A stretch of DNA of 58,297 nucleotides from Bacteroidales bacterium (lineage in GTDB: Bacteria; Bacteroidota; Bacteroidia; Bacteroidales; P3). The stretch spans positions 1 to 58,297 of the forward strand of contig JAFWZP010000048.1 of the NCBI GenBank assembly GCA_017522255.1. Direction: 5' to 3'. Each line of letters starts with the position of its first letter. Position 1 is the stretch's first letter. The translations under genes and the position numbers were made by a program. The notes beneath the pieces were generated by a model that had not been told where the DNA came from, made no database searches, and saw nothing but the letters and a program-made list of their open reading frames with translations. This document shows positions 27,633-36,137 of the stretch, one piece after another.

Positions 27633-28673
27633 ATGATATTTGGAGATTGTGCAAGAATAAAGAAGTGTGTCATACATAAGGTAGGAAATAAATTGGAAGA
27701 TGAATTGTTGCTTTCAAAAGATTTGATGGTACTTTCGGACGAAGTAGAAGCAACGTTGCTACGTTATATATTTAATGGTTTTAAAGCCAAGGAGTATTAT
27801 AATTTGTTTACCGAAGATGATTTTACAGACAATAATGTATATAGTTCGGTGGCTGCGATATTCGATAATAATGATTCGTTCTACGATGAATCTGTAGCCT
27901 TGGCTCGCCATCTCTATTCGGTTAGCGAATCTCCAAAGGTTCTTTCCGGTAGGTTGTTGGTTGTTCATTTGGAAAATTGTTTAGTGGATGGCAAGACGTT
28001 TGAAGCCATTGGACTGTTCAAGATTGAAACTTCGGCACCATATATGAAACTATCGCTGAGTGGGGATAATTATGGAGTGGAACTTGACGAGGGTATAGCT
28101 CTTGATAAGATGGATAAAGGATGTCTGATATTCAATGCCGAGCGAGAGCAGGGCTTTTGGGTGGCTGTGAGCGAGAGTGTACGCAAGGCTTCGGATGCTG
28201 AATATTGGGTGGATATGTTTTTGAATGCTCAGCAGCGTAAGGATGAATACTTCCAAACTCAAAATATTATGGCTTTATGCAAGAATTTTGTTACCGAACA
28301 ATTGCCCGAAGAGTTTGCCGTAACGAAAGCCGATCAAGCTGCTATTTTGAATAAATCGGTACAGTTTTTCAAGGAAAACGATACTTTTGATATGGACACC
28401 TTTGCCCAAGAGATAATGCCGGATAGTCAGGTTGTGGAAAGTTTCAAGACCTATAAGGATTCTTTCGAACAAGAGACAGAGATGAAAATCGAAGATAATT
28501 TTAATATTTCAGAAACTGCCGTTAAGAAGCAATCCAAGGCTTTCAAAAGCGTGATAAAACTCGATAAAAACTTTCATGTTTATGTTCATGGAGATACCAA
28601 ATTTATTGAAAAAGGCTTTGATGATGGGGTAAATATGAACTATTATCGCCTATATTTTAATGATGAAGAGTAA
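27633..28673 (+). CDS. 37-kDa nucleoid-associated protein (NdpA/YejK family)
   Basis: 346 residues. The start IKKCVIHKVGNKLEDELLLSKDLMVLSDEVEATLLRYIFNGFK, the central GRLLVVHLENCLVDGKTFEAIGLFKIET and the C-terminal SAVKKQSKAF/VIKLDKNFHVYVHGD pattern match the nucleoid-associated protein family PF04245. The E. coli relative YejK binds DNA and topoisomerase IV. It lies 21 bp after the phosphatase gene, suggesting one transcript, and its stop is about 105 bases before the tRNA. Confidence 0.85.
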   Translation: MIFGDCARIKKCVIHKVGNKLEDELLLSKDLMVLSDEVEATLLRYIFNGFKAKEYYNLFTEDDFTDNNVYSSVAAIFDNNDSFYDESVALARHLYSVSESPKVLSGRLLVVHLENCLVDGKTFEAIGLFKIETSAPYMKLSLSGDNYGVELDEGIALDKMDKGCLIFNAEREQGFWVAVSESVRKASDAEYWVDMFLNAQQRKDEYFQTQNIMALCKNFVTEQLPEEFAVTKADQAAILNKSVQFFKENDTFDMDTFAQEIMPDSQVVESFKTYKDSFEQETEMKIEDNFNISETAVKKQSKAFKSVIKLDKNFHVYVHGDTKFIEKGFDDGVNMNYYRLYFNDEE

Positions 28674-28757
28674 AGATTATATTGTTGAAATATAGAAAGT
28701 AAAGAATTTGTTTAAAAAAAAGTTGCTTTAAAATTTTGTGGAATCAAAAAATCTTAG

Positions 28758-28765
28758 TACTTTTG
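28758..28765 (+). promoter_or_regulatory. Promoter -7 box for tRNA-Met
   Basis: TACTTTTG followed by CAAAC ends about 13 bases before the tRNA. TTTTG about 20 bases upstream can act as the -33 element. Confidence 0.75.
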
Positions 28766-28778
28766 CAAACGTAAATGA

Positions 28779-28852
28779 GGCGAGGTAGCTCAGTTGGTTA
28801 GAGCGTCGGATTCATAACCCGGAGGTCACGAGTTCAATTCTCGTCCTCGCTA
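28779..28852 (+). tRNA. tRNA-Met (anticodon CAT)
   Basis: 74 bases. Acceptor GGCGAGG pairs with CCTCGCT (G-U at 1-72), discriminator A. The D arm is GCTC-AGTTGGTTA-GAGC. The anticodon loop is TTCATAA with CAT. The T arm is ACGAG-TTCAATT-CTCGT. The 3' CCA is not encoded. There is an A-C mismatch next to the anticodon loop. The acceptor lacks a C-A initiator mismatch and the anticodon stem lacks three G-C pairs, so this is an elongator-type Met tRNA. A lysidine-modified tRNA-Ile2 cannot be excluded. Confidence 0.93.
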
Positions 28853-28868
28853 CTCTGTCATAATTCGT

Positions 28869-28900
28869 AAGCCTTGCACTGGAAAGTGTGAGGCTTTTTT
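28869..28900 (+). terminator. Terminator after tRNA-Met
   Basis: AAGCCTTGCACT, loop GGAA, AGTGTGAGGC, then six T. A strong stem directly after the tRNA. Confidence 0.9.
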
Positions 28901-28909
28901 AGTATCATT

Positions 28910-29806
28910 TTAATTGTATATTTTTATTGCATATTGGTATATAAGTTCGGCTATATCGGCTATTATTTTTTCGTTTGTAGCTCTGTTTTCTTTCGATTCC
29001 GATACGAATATTGCCAACGCAATATGTTTTCCATTAGGAAGCGTTATTATGGCAACGTCGTTTATGACCGGTGTTACACCTTCTTTGGTGGTGAAAGATG
29101 TACCTGTTTTATGTGCTACTACGATTTCTTTTGGCAATTTCCCCTTTATACGATTGTTTCCCGTACTGCAGTCGGAGAGGGTTTCCCATAGAAAATTGAA
29201 GCACGAATCGCTGAAAAGTTTTTGAGTGTATAGTTTGTTCAGTAGCGATACAACGTCGTTAGGAGTAGCTCTATTTGAATATATCAGATTCGGTGATTGA
29301 AATATTTCCCATTCGCTGTTGTTTACTTCTATGCTTGGTTGACTTATTTCTTTTAGGTATGTTTGTACTGTTTTTACACCTCCTATGGTTTTAAGCAGTA
29401 TATCGCTACAGTTGTTGTCGCTTTGTATAAGAGTATATTTTATAATATCGGTTAGGCTTAGAGATGTATCGGTATTTCTAAGTACATCACGAAGAGGACT
29501 CCATGTGTTTTTATGCATATCTTCAGGGGTTATACGTACGGGTGTTTGCAATGTAAGCAATCCTTTGTCCACATTGTTTAGCACACACATAGCAATAGGC
29601 AGTTTATATACACTTAGCATCGGTATCATTTTATTGCCGTTTATGCTTAGTGAGTCCGAGTCTTCGATGAATATTACGGATACACCTACTGTTGCACGAT
29701 AGTTGTTGCAGTACTCTGCTATTTGGGTTCGTAGGCTATCTGTGTTAGCATACGAAAAAGTTGTTACAAATATTGTTGCAAGTGCGAGTATAGCTCTTTT
29801 CATCAT
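28910..29806 (-). CDS. Class A beta-lactamase, CfxA/CblA/PER-like
   Basis: 298 residues with a signal peptide (MMKRAILALATIFVTTFSYA). The serine beta-lactamase motifs are SVYK (65-68; S65 nucleophile), SDN (129-131) and KTG (233-235). The omega-loop region NNSEWEIFQSP supplies acidic residues in the Glu166 region. The KTGTSF, GVTPVINDVAIITLPNG and SDNNCSDILL stretches group it with the Bacteroidetes class A2 enzymes, which mostly hydrolyse cephalosporins. The spectrum cannot be read from sequence. The start overlaps the stop of the upstream periplasmic protein gene by 4 bp, so it is part of a two-gene unit and does not look recently transferred. Confidence 0.92.
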   Translation of the reverse strand: MMKRAILALATIFVTTFSYANTDSLRTQIAEYCNNYRATVGVSVIFIEDSDSLSINGNKMIPMLSVYKLPIAMCVLNNVDKGLLTLQTPVRITPEDMHKNTWSPLRDVLRNTDTSLSLTDIIKYTLIQSDNNCSDILLKTIGGVKTVQTYLKEISQPSIEVNNSEWEIFQSPNLIYSNRATPNDVVSLLNKLYTQKLFSDSCFNFLWETLSDCSTGNNRIKGKLPKEIVVAHKTGTSFTTKEGVTPVINDVAIITLPNGKHIALAIFVSESKENRATNEKIIADIAELIYQYAIKIYN

Positions 29807-31071
29807 GTTTTATGTTTTTCTTTCTTTGCTGCAGGGAATAGTATATTGTTCAATATAAGTCTATAGCCTGGCGAGTTTGGGAATAGCGATAGGTCGGTAG
29901 GAGGGTCGCCAACGTAGTGTTGGTAGTCTTCGGGGTCGTGTCCGCCAAGGAAAGTCCATGTGCCTTTGCCCATAGTACCATGTAGGTAACGAACTTCGTC
30001 CAGCTCTTTGTTTTCGCCAAGTATTATAACACTGCTTTTTACATACTTTTTTCGGAAAGCAGTTGATTGTCCCATAAAGCCTTTTATCACACGTTGGTGG
30101 TTTTGTGTAAGCATGGTTGGCACCCAATCCCATTTAGCCGAGAAGTCGAAAAGGGTAAAGAAATCGTTCTTTTCGGTTATAAGTTTGGCTCTTTGGTAAG
30201 GATTGATATCGATATCCGATACTTCGTATTCCGACGGATTGGTACTTATTTTAAAGTCTTTAAATGCAAAAGTTTTGCTATAGTCAAGCATGGCTTGTGC
30301 ATTGGGTTGCATTGGGTCGCCATCAAACATTTGGTCGCATATATCTATTCCTTCGGCTGCCAAGGCTATATCATAGCTGTCAGGGGCTGAACACATGGCA
30401 AACAAAAATCCACCACCCATCACAAAGTCGCGTATCTTGTGCGAAACAGCCAACTTTAGTTGCGATACCTTTTGAAAGCCCAATTCCTGTGCTGTTTTGT
30501 TTTGCAGACGTACATCTTCGATATACCATTGTTGGTTTTTATACGAGCCCCAAAACTTACCAAATTGTCCCGTAAAGTCTTCGTGGTGTAGGTGTAGCCA
30601 ATCGTACATTGGCAGTACTCCGCTTATAACTTCTTGGTCGTAGACCACGTCGTATGGTATTTCGGCGTATGTAAGCACAAGGGTAACTGCATCGTCCCAT
30701 GGCAGTTTGTTTTTGGGCGAATACACTGCAATCTTGGGTGCTTTGTGCAAGCGTACCACATCTTGGTTTACACCGGGGTCGGCTATCTCGCTTAGTATAG
30801 CAGTTGATTGTCCGTCCGAAATTACTTCGCAGCTTACGCCTCGCAGCTTGCATTCGCGTTCTATGGCCGAAGAATATTGGGTCATAAAAGTGCCTCCACG
30901 ATAGTTGAGCAACCACGACACCTCGCCACCTTCGCTAAGTATCCAATATGCCACACCATAGCTTTTGAGGTGATTTTTTTGTGTGTCGTCCATAGGTATA
31001 AGCAGATATGTGGCTTGTACCGAATATATGCCGATTATAATAATGCTTAGTAGTGCTATTGCTTTTCTCAT
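29803..31071 (-). CDS. Periplasmic protein annotated in relatives as asparagine synthetase B
   Basis: 422 residues from ATG 31071, which starts a signal peptide (MRKAIALLSIIIIGIYSVQA); 41 further codons upstream are open but improbable. The sequence (LLIPMDDTQKNHLKSYGVAYWIL, NYRGGTFMTQYSSAIERE, KLPWDDAVTLVLTYAEIPYD, LHLHHEDFTGQFGKFW, FLGGHDPEDYQHYVGDPPTDL) is strongly conserved across Bacteroidetes. Databases often name the family asparagine synthetase B, but I see neither an N-terminal amidotransferase Cys nor an ATP pyrophosphatase loop, so that name is doubtful. GGGFLFAMCSAPDSYD recalls class I glutamine amidotransferase-like folds. The real function is unknown. Confidence 0.75.
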   Translation of the reverse strand: MRKAIALLSIIIIGIYSVQATYLLIPMDDTQKNHLKSYGVAYWILSEGGEVSWLLNYRGGTFMTQYSSAIERECKLRGVSCEVISDGQSTAILSEIADPGVNQDVVRLHKAPKIAVYSPKNKLPWDDAVTLVLTYAEIPYDVVYDQEVISGVLPMYDWLHLHHEDFTGQFGKFWGSYKNQQWYIEDVRLQNKTAQELGFQKVSQLKLAVSHKIRDFVMGGGFLFAMCSAPDSYDIALAAEGIDICDQMFDGDPMQPNAQAMLDYSKTFAFKDFKISTNPSEYEVSDIDINPYQRAKLITEKNDFFTLFDFSAKWDWVPTMLTQNHQRVIKGFMGQSTAFRKKYVKSSVIILGENKELDEVRYLHGTMGKGTWTFLGGHDPEDYQHYVGDPPTDLSLFPNSPGYRLILNNILFPAAKKEKHKT

Positions 31072-31189
31072 TTTTGTTATTATTTGTGTTGGTATATTAA
31101 CTGATATTTTTCGTTTATAGTATATTGTTCTCCAAAAATGCTTTGTTTTTTTGACGTTTTGATGAGAGAGAGTCTTCGTCTCCAACCAT

Positions 31190-31386
31190 GCCATAAGAGA
31201 CGTGCCACGGCGCCTCTCTACGGTTGCATAATATTATACCGCCAAAACCAACACCCCGAATATTTTTACTCACAAACAATATTCCCCCGACCGTACAGAC
31301 GCACCGCGGTGCGTCTCCCAAAAAAACATATACCCCAAAACAAATTATCCCATATATGCTATGCCGATAACATATATGAGATAATT
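31190..31386 (-). repeat. REP-like intergenic element, copy A
   Basis: Read on the minus strand it begins with an AT-rich inverted repeat (31371-31386 with 31343-31358, AATTATCyCATATATG). Then come the palindrome AGACGCACCGCGGTGCGTCT (31297-31316), a conserved GTACGGTCGGGGGAATATTG block, and a closing palindromic end near 31193-31222 (CCGTAGAGAGGCGCCGTGG). Nearly the same order occurs at 45429-45758. It starts about 26 bases past the stop of the surface protein at 31412. Confidence 0.85.
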
Positions 31387-31411
31387 CGGTAAGGTATATT
31401 GGTTATTTCTC

Positions 31412-33007
31412 TTACTTGTTTTTCACCACACGGCACGATGCTTCGCCTACCTTTATTATATATACGCCGTTTGGGTATGCCGAGAGGTCGAATGTAGCTA
31501 TACCGGTTTGCAATACTTTGGTTTGTAGTAGTATGCCTTGTAAGTCGTATAGCTGCACTTCCCGGTTTTCGAAGCCTTGCGGCAACGCCACTTCCACTAT
31601 GCCCGTTGTGGGATTGGGGCTTACTGTTATAGGTATTATTTCCGGCACTATATTTATTGCAATACTATCCGATGTAGTAAAACTGAATGACAGCCATTCG
31701 CTATATAGTTCACTACGTGGACAATATGAACGAATATATACATCGTAAGTAGTAGTAGGTGTTAGGCTGTCAAAAGTATAAGATGTTGTATTGATGTCTG
31801 TTGCATATATACCACTTCCTTGTACAAAGCCGCTTTCGCCCCATTCTATTTCGTAGTGCGTAACTTCTTCTGATGGTACATTCCAATTGATTGTTGCATC
31901 TTGTGCGTTGGCATATTGTAGATGTATATTTTCGACACTTGAGCATATAGTATCCAGAGTGTAAACTTCCACCTTTTTCCAACTACTTATAGTATCGGCA
32001 ATTTCGCAATATTTTTGTAAATAAATATCATAGCGAGTGTTTGGGTTAAGGTTTGTAATATTAAAAGATGTGGAACTTATGCTGTCATATAGTATACCTG
32101 TGCCTTGCATAAAACCTTCTTCCCCATATTCCAACCGATAATATGTTGCATTGTATGACCAATCCCAGTTGAGTAAAACATCGTTTGGGGATATATCATT
32201 TATCATAATTCTATTGACAGTTTGACATGTAGGTGATTCTAATATTGGATAGAAGAGTCTGGAATTGTAATAATTTTCTTGAGGTGGTTCTCCTATAAAT
32301 TCTCCGTTTTCAAATGGAAACATATACCAATATGTTACTTCATTATTATTCATTACGACATTGCGATCAATTCCAATAAAACCCGGGCAAGAAATGCCGT
32401 TATAATCATAATTACCTTCATTGTAATAATCATAATAAACACGACAATTGGCATTTGAACCAATAAAAAATGTATCGGTTAAAGAAATTGGATTATCAAA
32501 ATATGCTTCATATATTCTTGGATATTCAGGGTTTTCGCTGTATGCTATATCTGCTATTGTAAAAGTTTCAAAACCTGTTTCGAATATTGGCAATAAAGTA
32601 TGACGATCATCATATTCATAATGCATATATTTTGATGAAGGCTCTCTCCATTGTGCTGAATCTAATATTATTAGTTCGTTGTCGACAAGTTTGCATATAT
32701 AAAAATAACACCCCATGGGATTATCGCATGCAACTGTGGTACCTGCAATGCCATAGATGGTGAGTTCACTACTATTCTCAGGTGCTATTATCTGTTTCAA
32801 AATAATTGGTTTTTGATATTCTGAACAACAATTTGAATTCATAGTAAGACCTACTGTAACCTCAGGATTATTTGTGTCTATACTTTGTATAATTCCACAA
32901 TATTCATTATTCCAATAATACCTGCTATCGTAGCAGTGAATTGTATCTTGTGCTTTAATTGGAAATGATAATGATAAGATGAATAATATAACAAAAATAT
33001 TTTTCAT
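31412..33007 (-). CDS. Secreted fibronectin type III protein with T9SS sorting domain
   Basis: 531 residues from ATG 33007, which begins a signal peptide (MKNIFVILFILSLSFPIKAQ); eight codons upstream also stay open. The first about 270 residues are Cys- and Tyr-rich and unassigned. Two fibronectin type III domains follow (about 275-365 and 366-455), each with the LNWDWSYNATYYRLEYGEEGF / INWNVPSEEVTHYEIEWGESGF pattern and GSGI or GTGI turns. The C-terminus (ITVSPNPTTGIVEVALPQGF ... GVYIIKVGEASCRVVKNK) is a type A T9SS sorting domain. It is probably a surface protein; no catalytic motif is seen. Confidence 0.85.
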   Translation of the reverse strand: MKNIFVILFILSLSFPIKAQDTIHCYDSRYYWNNEYCGIIQSIDTNNPEVTVGLTMNSNCCSEYQKPIILKQIIAPENSSELTIYGIAGTTVACDNPMGCYFYICKLVDNELIILDSAQWREPSSKYMHYEYDDRHTLLPIFETGFETFTIADIAYSENPEYPRIYEAYFDNPISLTDTFFIGSNANCRVYYDYYNEGNYDYNGISCPGFIGIDRNVVMNNNEVTYWYMFPFENGEFIGEPPQENYYNSRLFYPILESPTCQTVNRIMINDISPNDVLLNWDWSYNATYYRLEYGEEGFMQGTGILYDSISSTSFNITNLNPNTRYDIYLQKYCEIADTISSWKKVEVYTLDTICSSVENIHLQYANAQDATINWNVPSEEVTHYEIEWGESGFVQGSGIYATDINTTSYTFDSLTPTTTYDVYIRSYCPRSELYSEWLSFSFTTSDSIAINIVPEIIPITVSPNPTTGIVEVALPQGFENREVQLYDLQGILLQTKVLQTGIATFDLSAYPNGVYIIKVGEASCRVVKNK

Positions 33008-33181
33008 TTTACTGAATAAATTTGCATTCATAATATTCTTTTTTTATATCTATGAAAATAAAACTTTTATTTAATTATCGTCTTTCACCCCTTTTACCTC
33101 ATTTCCTTTTCTATTTGATATCTCAAATCCTCCAAGCATCGGTAAACCTCTTGAAGCGATTATTACTAAGCTGAAAAACGA

Positions 33182-33191
33182 TGCAAAGTTA
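33182..33191 (-). promoter_or_regulatory. Promoter -7 box for the fibronectin/T9SS protein
   Basis: TAACTTTGCA on the minus strand, about 175 bases before the start codon. Confidence 0.7.
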
Positions 33192-33508
33192 CATATTTAT
33201 TTTTAATTACCAAATATTTTAAAGAAAAACTTTTTTGTTTTTTACTATTATCTGTTATAATTCATTGTATAACAAATGTTTTTATTGGAGAATTTTTAAT
33301 GAAAACATTGTTATTATGTCGGGCGTTTTTTGGCCAATGTGTCTTCGTTCGGTAAAAAACCGGCATGGTTTTGATGCTCTACGGTTGGAAAGAAGTGGCT
33401 GTTTGTTATAGGCTTTTAGTTAGAGATATAATACATGCCGTTATAATTAGTAGCTAATTTGTCTGAACCTTAGCATTATGTGTAAAAGAATTATTTACTG
33501 CAAAAACA

Positions 33509-33740
33509 TTTTACCCCCACCATAAAAGTAGCCAAAACCCGCAATAAAAGTTGTCAAACCCCGCAATATTTCTATATCCCAAAGTTTGGGATATTCGTCC
33601 CAAACTTTGAAATATTCGTCCCAAAGTTTGGGATATTTGTCCCAAACCTTGGGATATAGTTTTGGTGGGGGTAAAAATAAGTTTTATAGTGGGGGTGTAG
33701 AAGTTTTGTGGTGGGGGTGTAGAAGTTTTGTGGTGGGGAA
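33509..33740. repeat. Composite helically phased repeat block
   Basis: The centre is four 21-bp units at 33578, 33599, 33620 and 33641 built on CCCAAAGTTTGGG (or CCCAAACTTTG, CCCAAACCTTGGG) with linkers such as ATATTCGT. It is flanked by a perfect 14-bp inverted repeat, TTTTACCCCCACCA (33509-33522) and TGGTGGGGGTAAAA (33663-33676). To the left, ATAAAAGT..CAAA..CCGC recurs 22 bp apart (33521, 33543). To the right, GGGGGTGTAGAAGTTTTGTG recurs at 33691 and 33713 and partly at 33735, again 22 bp apart. Confidence 0.9.
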
Positions 33741-33813
33741 AATAGGAAATTTGTCGGCTACTAAGTTTTCTAAAAGGAATGGTATTATGGCAATTGCAGG
33801 GATAGTGGTAAAC

Positions 33814-33855
33814 AAAAAAGCGAGAGACTTCTGTGTTTGAAGTCTCTCGCTTTTT
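33814..33855. terminator. Strong bidirectional terminator
   Basis: AAAAAGCGAGAGACTTC, loop TGTGTTT, GAAGTCTCTCGCTTTTT. It ends the minus-strand dsbD transcript 22 bases after its stop and works in both directions. Confidence 0.93.
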
Positions 33856-33877
33856 AATTAGAAGTATTGTATTGCGA

Positions 33878-35971
33878 TTATTTTTTAAAGTTGCTGATAC
33901 CTTCGTTTAGGAACGATATAAAGTTTTGTACATCGCGGTCGTATTTATGGTTTTCCTTGGTTAATACATTTTCTTCGCTGTCTATCAATACATAATATGG
34001 CTGAGCGTTCATGTTGTATTTAGTTTTTTGGTATTCCAAATTGCGTTTGCCAAGGGTTTTTATGGTGCGTCCTTTGCTGTCGGTTATCCATTCTTCTTCA
34101 GGAATTTCTATATAGTTAACGTCGGCATACAAGGCTACCATTACATATTCTTCGTTAAGTATTCTTTTTACTTCTTCGTCGGTCCATACATAGTATTCCA
34201 TTTCTCTGCAGTTGGCACATGTTTTACCTGTAAAGTCGATAAATATAGGTTTGTTCACTTTTTTTGCGTAATCCTTAGCTTCTTCAAGGTCGTAGAATCC
34301 TTCAAAACCCGTGGGCATGTGTAGTTTGTCGGCATATTTTCTGTCGGCAGGCAATTTTGATGTGCTATTGCTTTCGGCAGCCACTGTTATGTTTTTGGTA
34401 CTTTCGTATATACTCTTTTCGAGGTCGAAGTCTTGAGTTGTCATAGGAGGTACATATCCCGATATGGCTTTAAGTGGAGCACCCCACAAACCGGGTATCA
34501 TATACACTACAAAAGAGAATGTTATAATGGCAAGGAACAAACGACCTACACCCAATGTTTGCATCTCGTCGTCGCCTTTGAAACGTAGCTTGCCAATCAG
34601 ATATAATCCCATCAAACTGAATATTGTTATCCACAAAGCCAAATATGTTTCGCGGTCGAGTATTCCCCAACCTGCACTTAGGTCGGCCATACTTAGGAAT
34701 TTAAGTCCCAAGGCAAGTTCCAAGAAAGCAAACACCACCTTTACGGTGTTTAGCCAGCTGCCTGATTTAAGGTTGCTGAGCACGCTTGGGAACATGGCCA
34801 ACAATGTGAATGGCAAAGCAAAACCTACAGCAAAACCAAGCATTGATATAAGGGGAATAAGGCGGTTTGATTCGCCGGCACTTAGCTCTATTAAAGCACC
34901 ACCCAATATAGGACCTGTGCAGCTAAACGATACCAATACAGTGGTTAATGCTATAAAGAAAGGAGCAAACAAGCCACCTTTGTCGGCTTCTTCGTCGGAC
35001 TTGTTGATAAGTGCCGATGGCAATGTGATTTCGAATAGTCCGAAGAATGATAATGCAAATACAAAGAATATTACAAAGAATATTAGGTTTGGAATCCAGT
35101 GTGTGCCTATAAGGTACATTACTTGCGGTCCGAATATAAGCGACAGCACTACTCCCAACACACCATATATAAATATGATGGAGAACCCAAACATCCATGC
35201 CTGACGCATTCCTTTTTTCTTGTTAGAGCCACCTTTCATAAAGAAGTTGAGTGTCATAGGTATCATAGGGAACACACAGGGTGTAAGCAATGTGATGAAT
35301 CCCATGCCGAATGCTGTAAGGAATATAATCCAAATTGAACGTCCTTCTTTTTCGGTTTGAGTAGTGGGTTCTTCTACTTTGGCTTCTTCTATTTTTTCTG
35401 TTTCAATACTGCAACTATCTCCTCTTGCAATAACGTCGTATTTTTCTTTGAGTTCTTCTTCGGTGTAAGATGCTTCTACTTTAGGAGCTTCGGTAGTAGT
35501 AGCCACTTCTTTGGCTCCTTTTACATCAAACGAAAAGTCAATATCTTCGGGTGCAATGCAGCTGCCATCGTTGCATAGCTGATACGACATTACGCCTTTT
35601 ACTTTGAAGTCGTTGGGGGTGTTTATTTTTATTTTTTGTTTAAAAAGTACTTTGCCGGAGAATGAGCGTATGGTACATTTAAACAATTCGTCATATTCTT
35701 CGTGAGGTTTAGGTTCGCTTACATTGCCTATCAGTGTGTAGTCGGCAGATTTGTCGAACGAGAAACTTAGTCCGATAGGACCCATCTCGTCGGTGTGTTG
35801 TGAATAGATGTGCCAATTGTTTTCCAATGTAACAGTGAAATGCAACTCAGCTTCGTCGGCAGAGGTTGATACCACTTGGTATTGCCATTTTGCCGGATTT
35901 AATTGTTGCGCCATTGCCGATAACGATATAATGGCAACAAAAAAACTTAGGATAAATCTCTTTATATTCAT
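33878..35971 (-). CDS. dsbD: Thiol:disulfide interchange protein DsbD
   Basis: 697 residues from ATG 35971 at the signal peptide MNIKRFILSFFVAIISLSAMAQ; ten extra codons upstream are open. The N-terminal periplasmic domain contains the paired cysteines of QLCNDGSCIAPEDI. The eight-helix membrane domain has TPCVFPMIPMTLNFFMKGG and SFSCTGPILGGALIE. The C-terminal thioredoxin domain (about 570-697) has FTGKTCANCREMEYYVWTD. Electrons from cytoplasmic thioredoxin are passed through the membrane to periplasmic thiol proteins. Family length is normal. Its own promoter lies 43-52 bases upstream. Confidence 0.95.
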   Translation of the reverse strand: MNIKRFILSFFVAIISLSAMAQQLNPAKWQYQVVSTSADEAELHFTVTLENNWHIYSQHTDEMGPIGLSFSFDKSADYTLIGNVSEPKPHEEYDELFKCTIRSFSGKVLFKQKIKINTPNDFKVKGVMSYQLCNDGSCIAPEDIDFSFDVKGAKEVATTTEAPKVEASYTEEELKEKYDVIARGDSCSIETEKIEEAKVEEPTTQTEKEGRSIWIIFLTAFGMGFITLLTPCVFPMIPMTLNFFMKGGSNKKKGMRQAWMFGFSIIFIYGVLGVVLSLIFGPQVMYLIGTHWIPNLIFFVIFFVFALSFFGLFEITLPSALINKSDEEADKGGLFAPFFIALTTVLVSFSCTGPILGGALIELSAGESNRLIPLISMLGFAVGFALPFTLLAMFPSVLSNLKSGSWLNTVKVVFAFLELALGLKFLSMADLSAGWGILDRETYLALWITIFSLMGLYLIGKLRFKGDDEMQTLGVGRLFLAIITFSFVVYMIPGLWGAPLKAISGYVPPMTTQDFDLEKSIYESTKNITVAAESNSTSKLPADRKYADKLHMPTGFEGFYDLEEAKDYAKKVNKPIFIDFTGKTCANCREMEYYVWTDEEVKRILNEEYVMVALYADVNYIEIPEEEWITDSKGRTIKTLGKRNLEYQKTKYNMNAQPYYVLIDSEENVLTKENHKYDRDVQNFISFLNEGISNFKK

Positions 35972-36013
35972 GTTTTTTAGTGTTTTATGTGTTTCTTGCA
36001 ATATTATTTCTGT

Positions 36014-36023
36014 TGCAAAGTTA
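36014..36023 (-). promoter_or_regulatory. Promoter -7 box for dsbD
   Basis: TAACTTTGCA on the minus strand, about 45 bases before the start. TTTG-containing sequence lies upstream. Confidence 0.75.
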
Positions 36024-36057
36024 CAAAAAAAAGTTTACATTTTGTTGTATACACACA

Positions 36058-36098
36058 TAAAAAGAGGATAGACATTCAAAAAAACGACTATCCTCTTC
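36058..36098 (-). terminator. Terminator after the coiled-coil lipoprotein
   Basis: On the minus strand GAGGATAG pairs with CTATCCTC across a loop with seven T, followed by TTTTT. It separates this gene from dsbD. Confidence 0.8.
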
Positions 36099-36137
36099 TT
36101 GTTGAATATTGATAAATAATTCTATTTATTTGCTTGA

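Larger units (their letters stand above)
33032..33877. other. Intergenic region with promoter and phased repeats
   Basis: About 850 bases. The left part holds the minus-strand promoter for the T9SS protein (33182-33191). The right part holds a composite 21-22 bp phased repeat block (33509-33740) and a strong terminator (33814-33855). A frame at 33586-33840 translates the repeats (SQTLGY motifs) and is not a gene. Confidence 0.7.

Noticed and set aside
33586..33840. Frame with SSQTLGY repeats
   Set aside because: It is created by the 21- and 22-bp repeat block and runs into a terminator stem.
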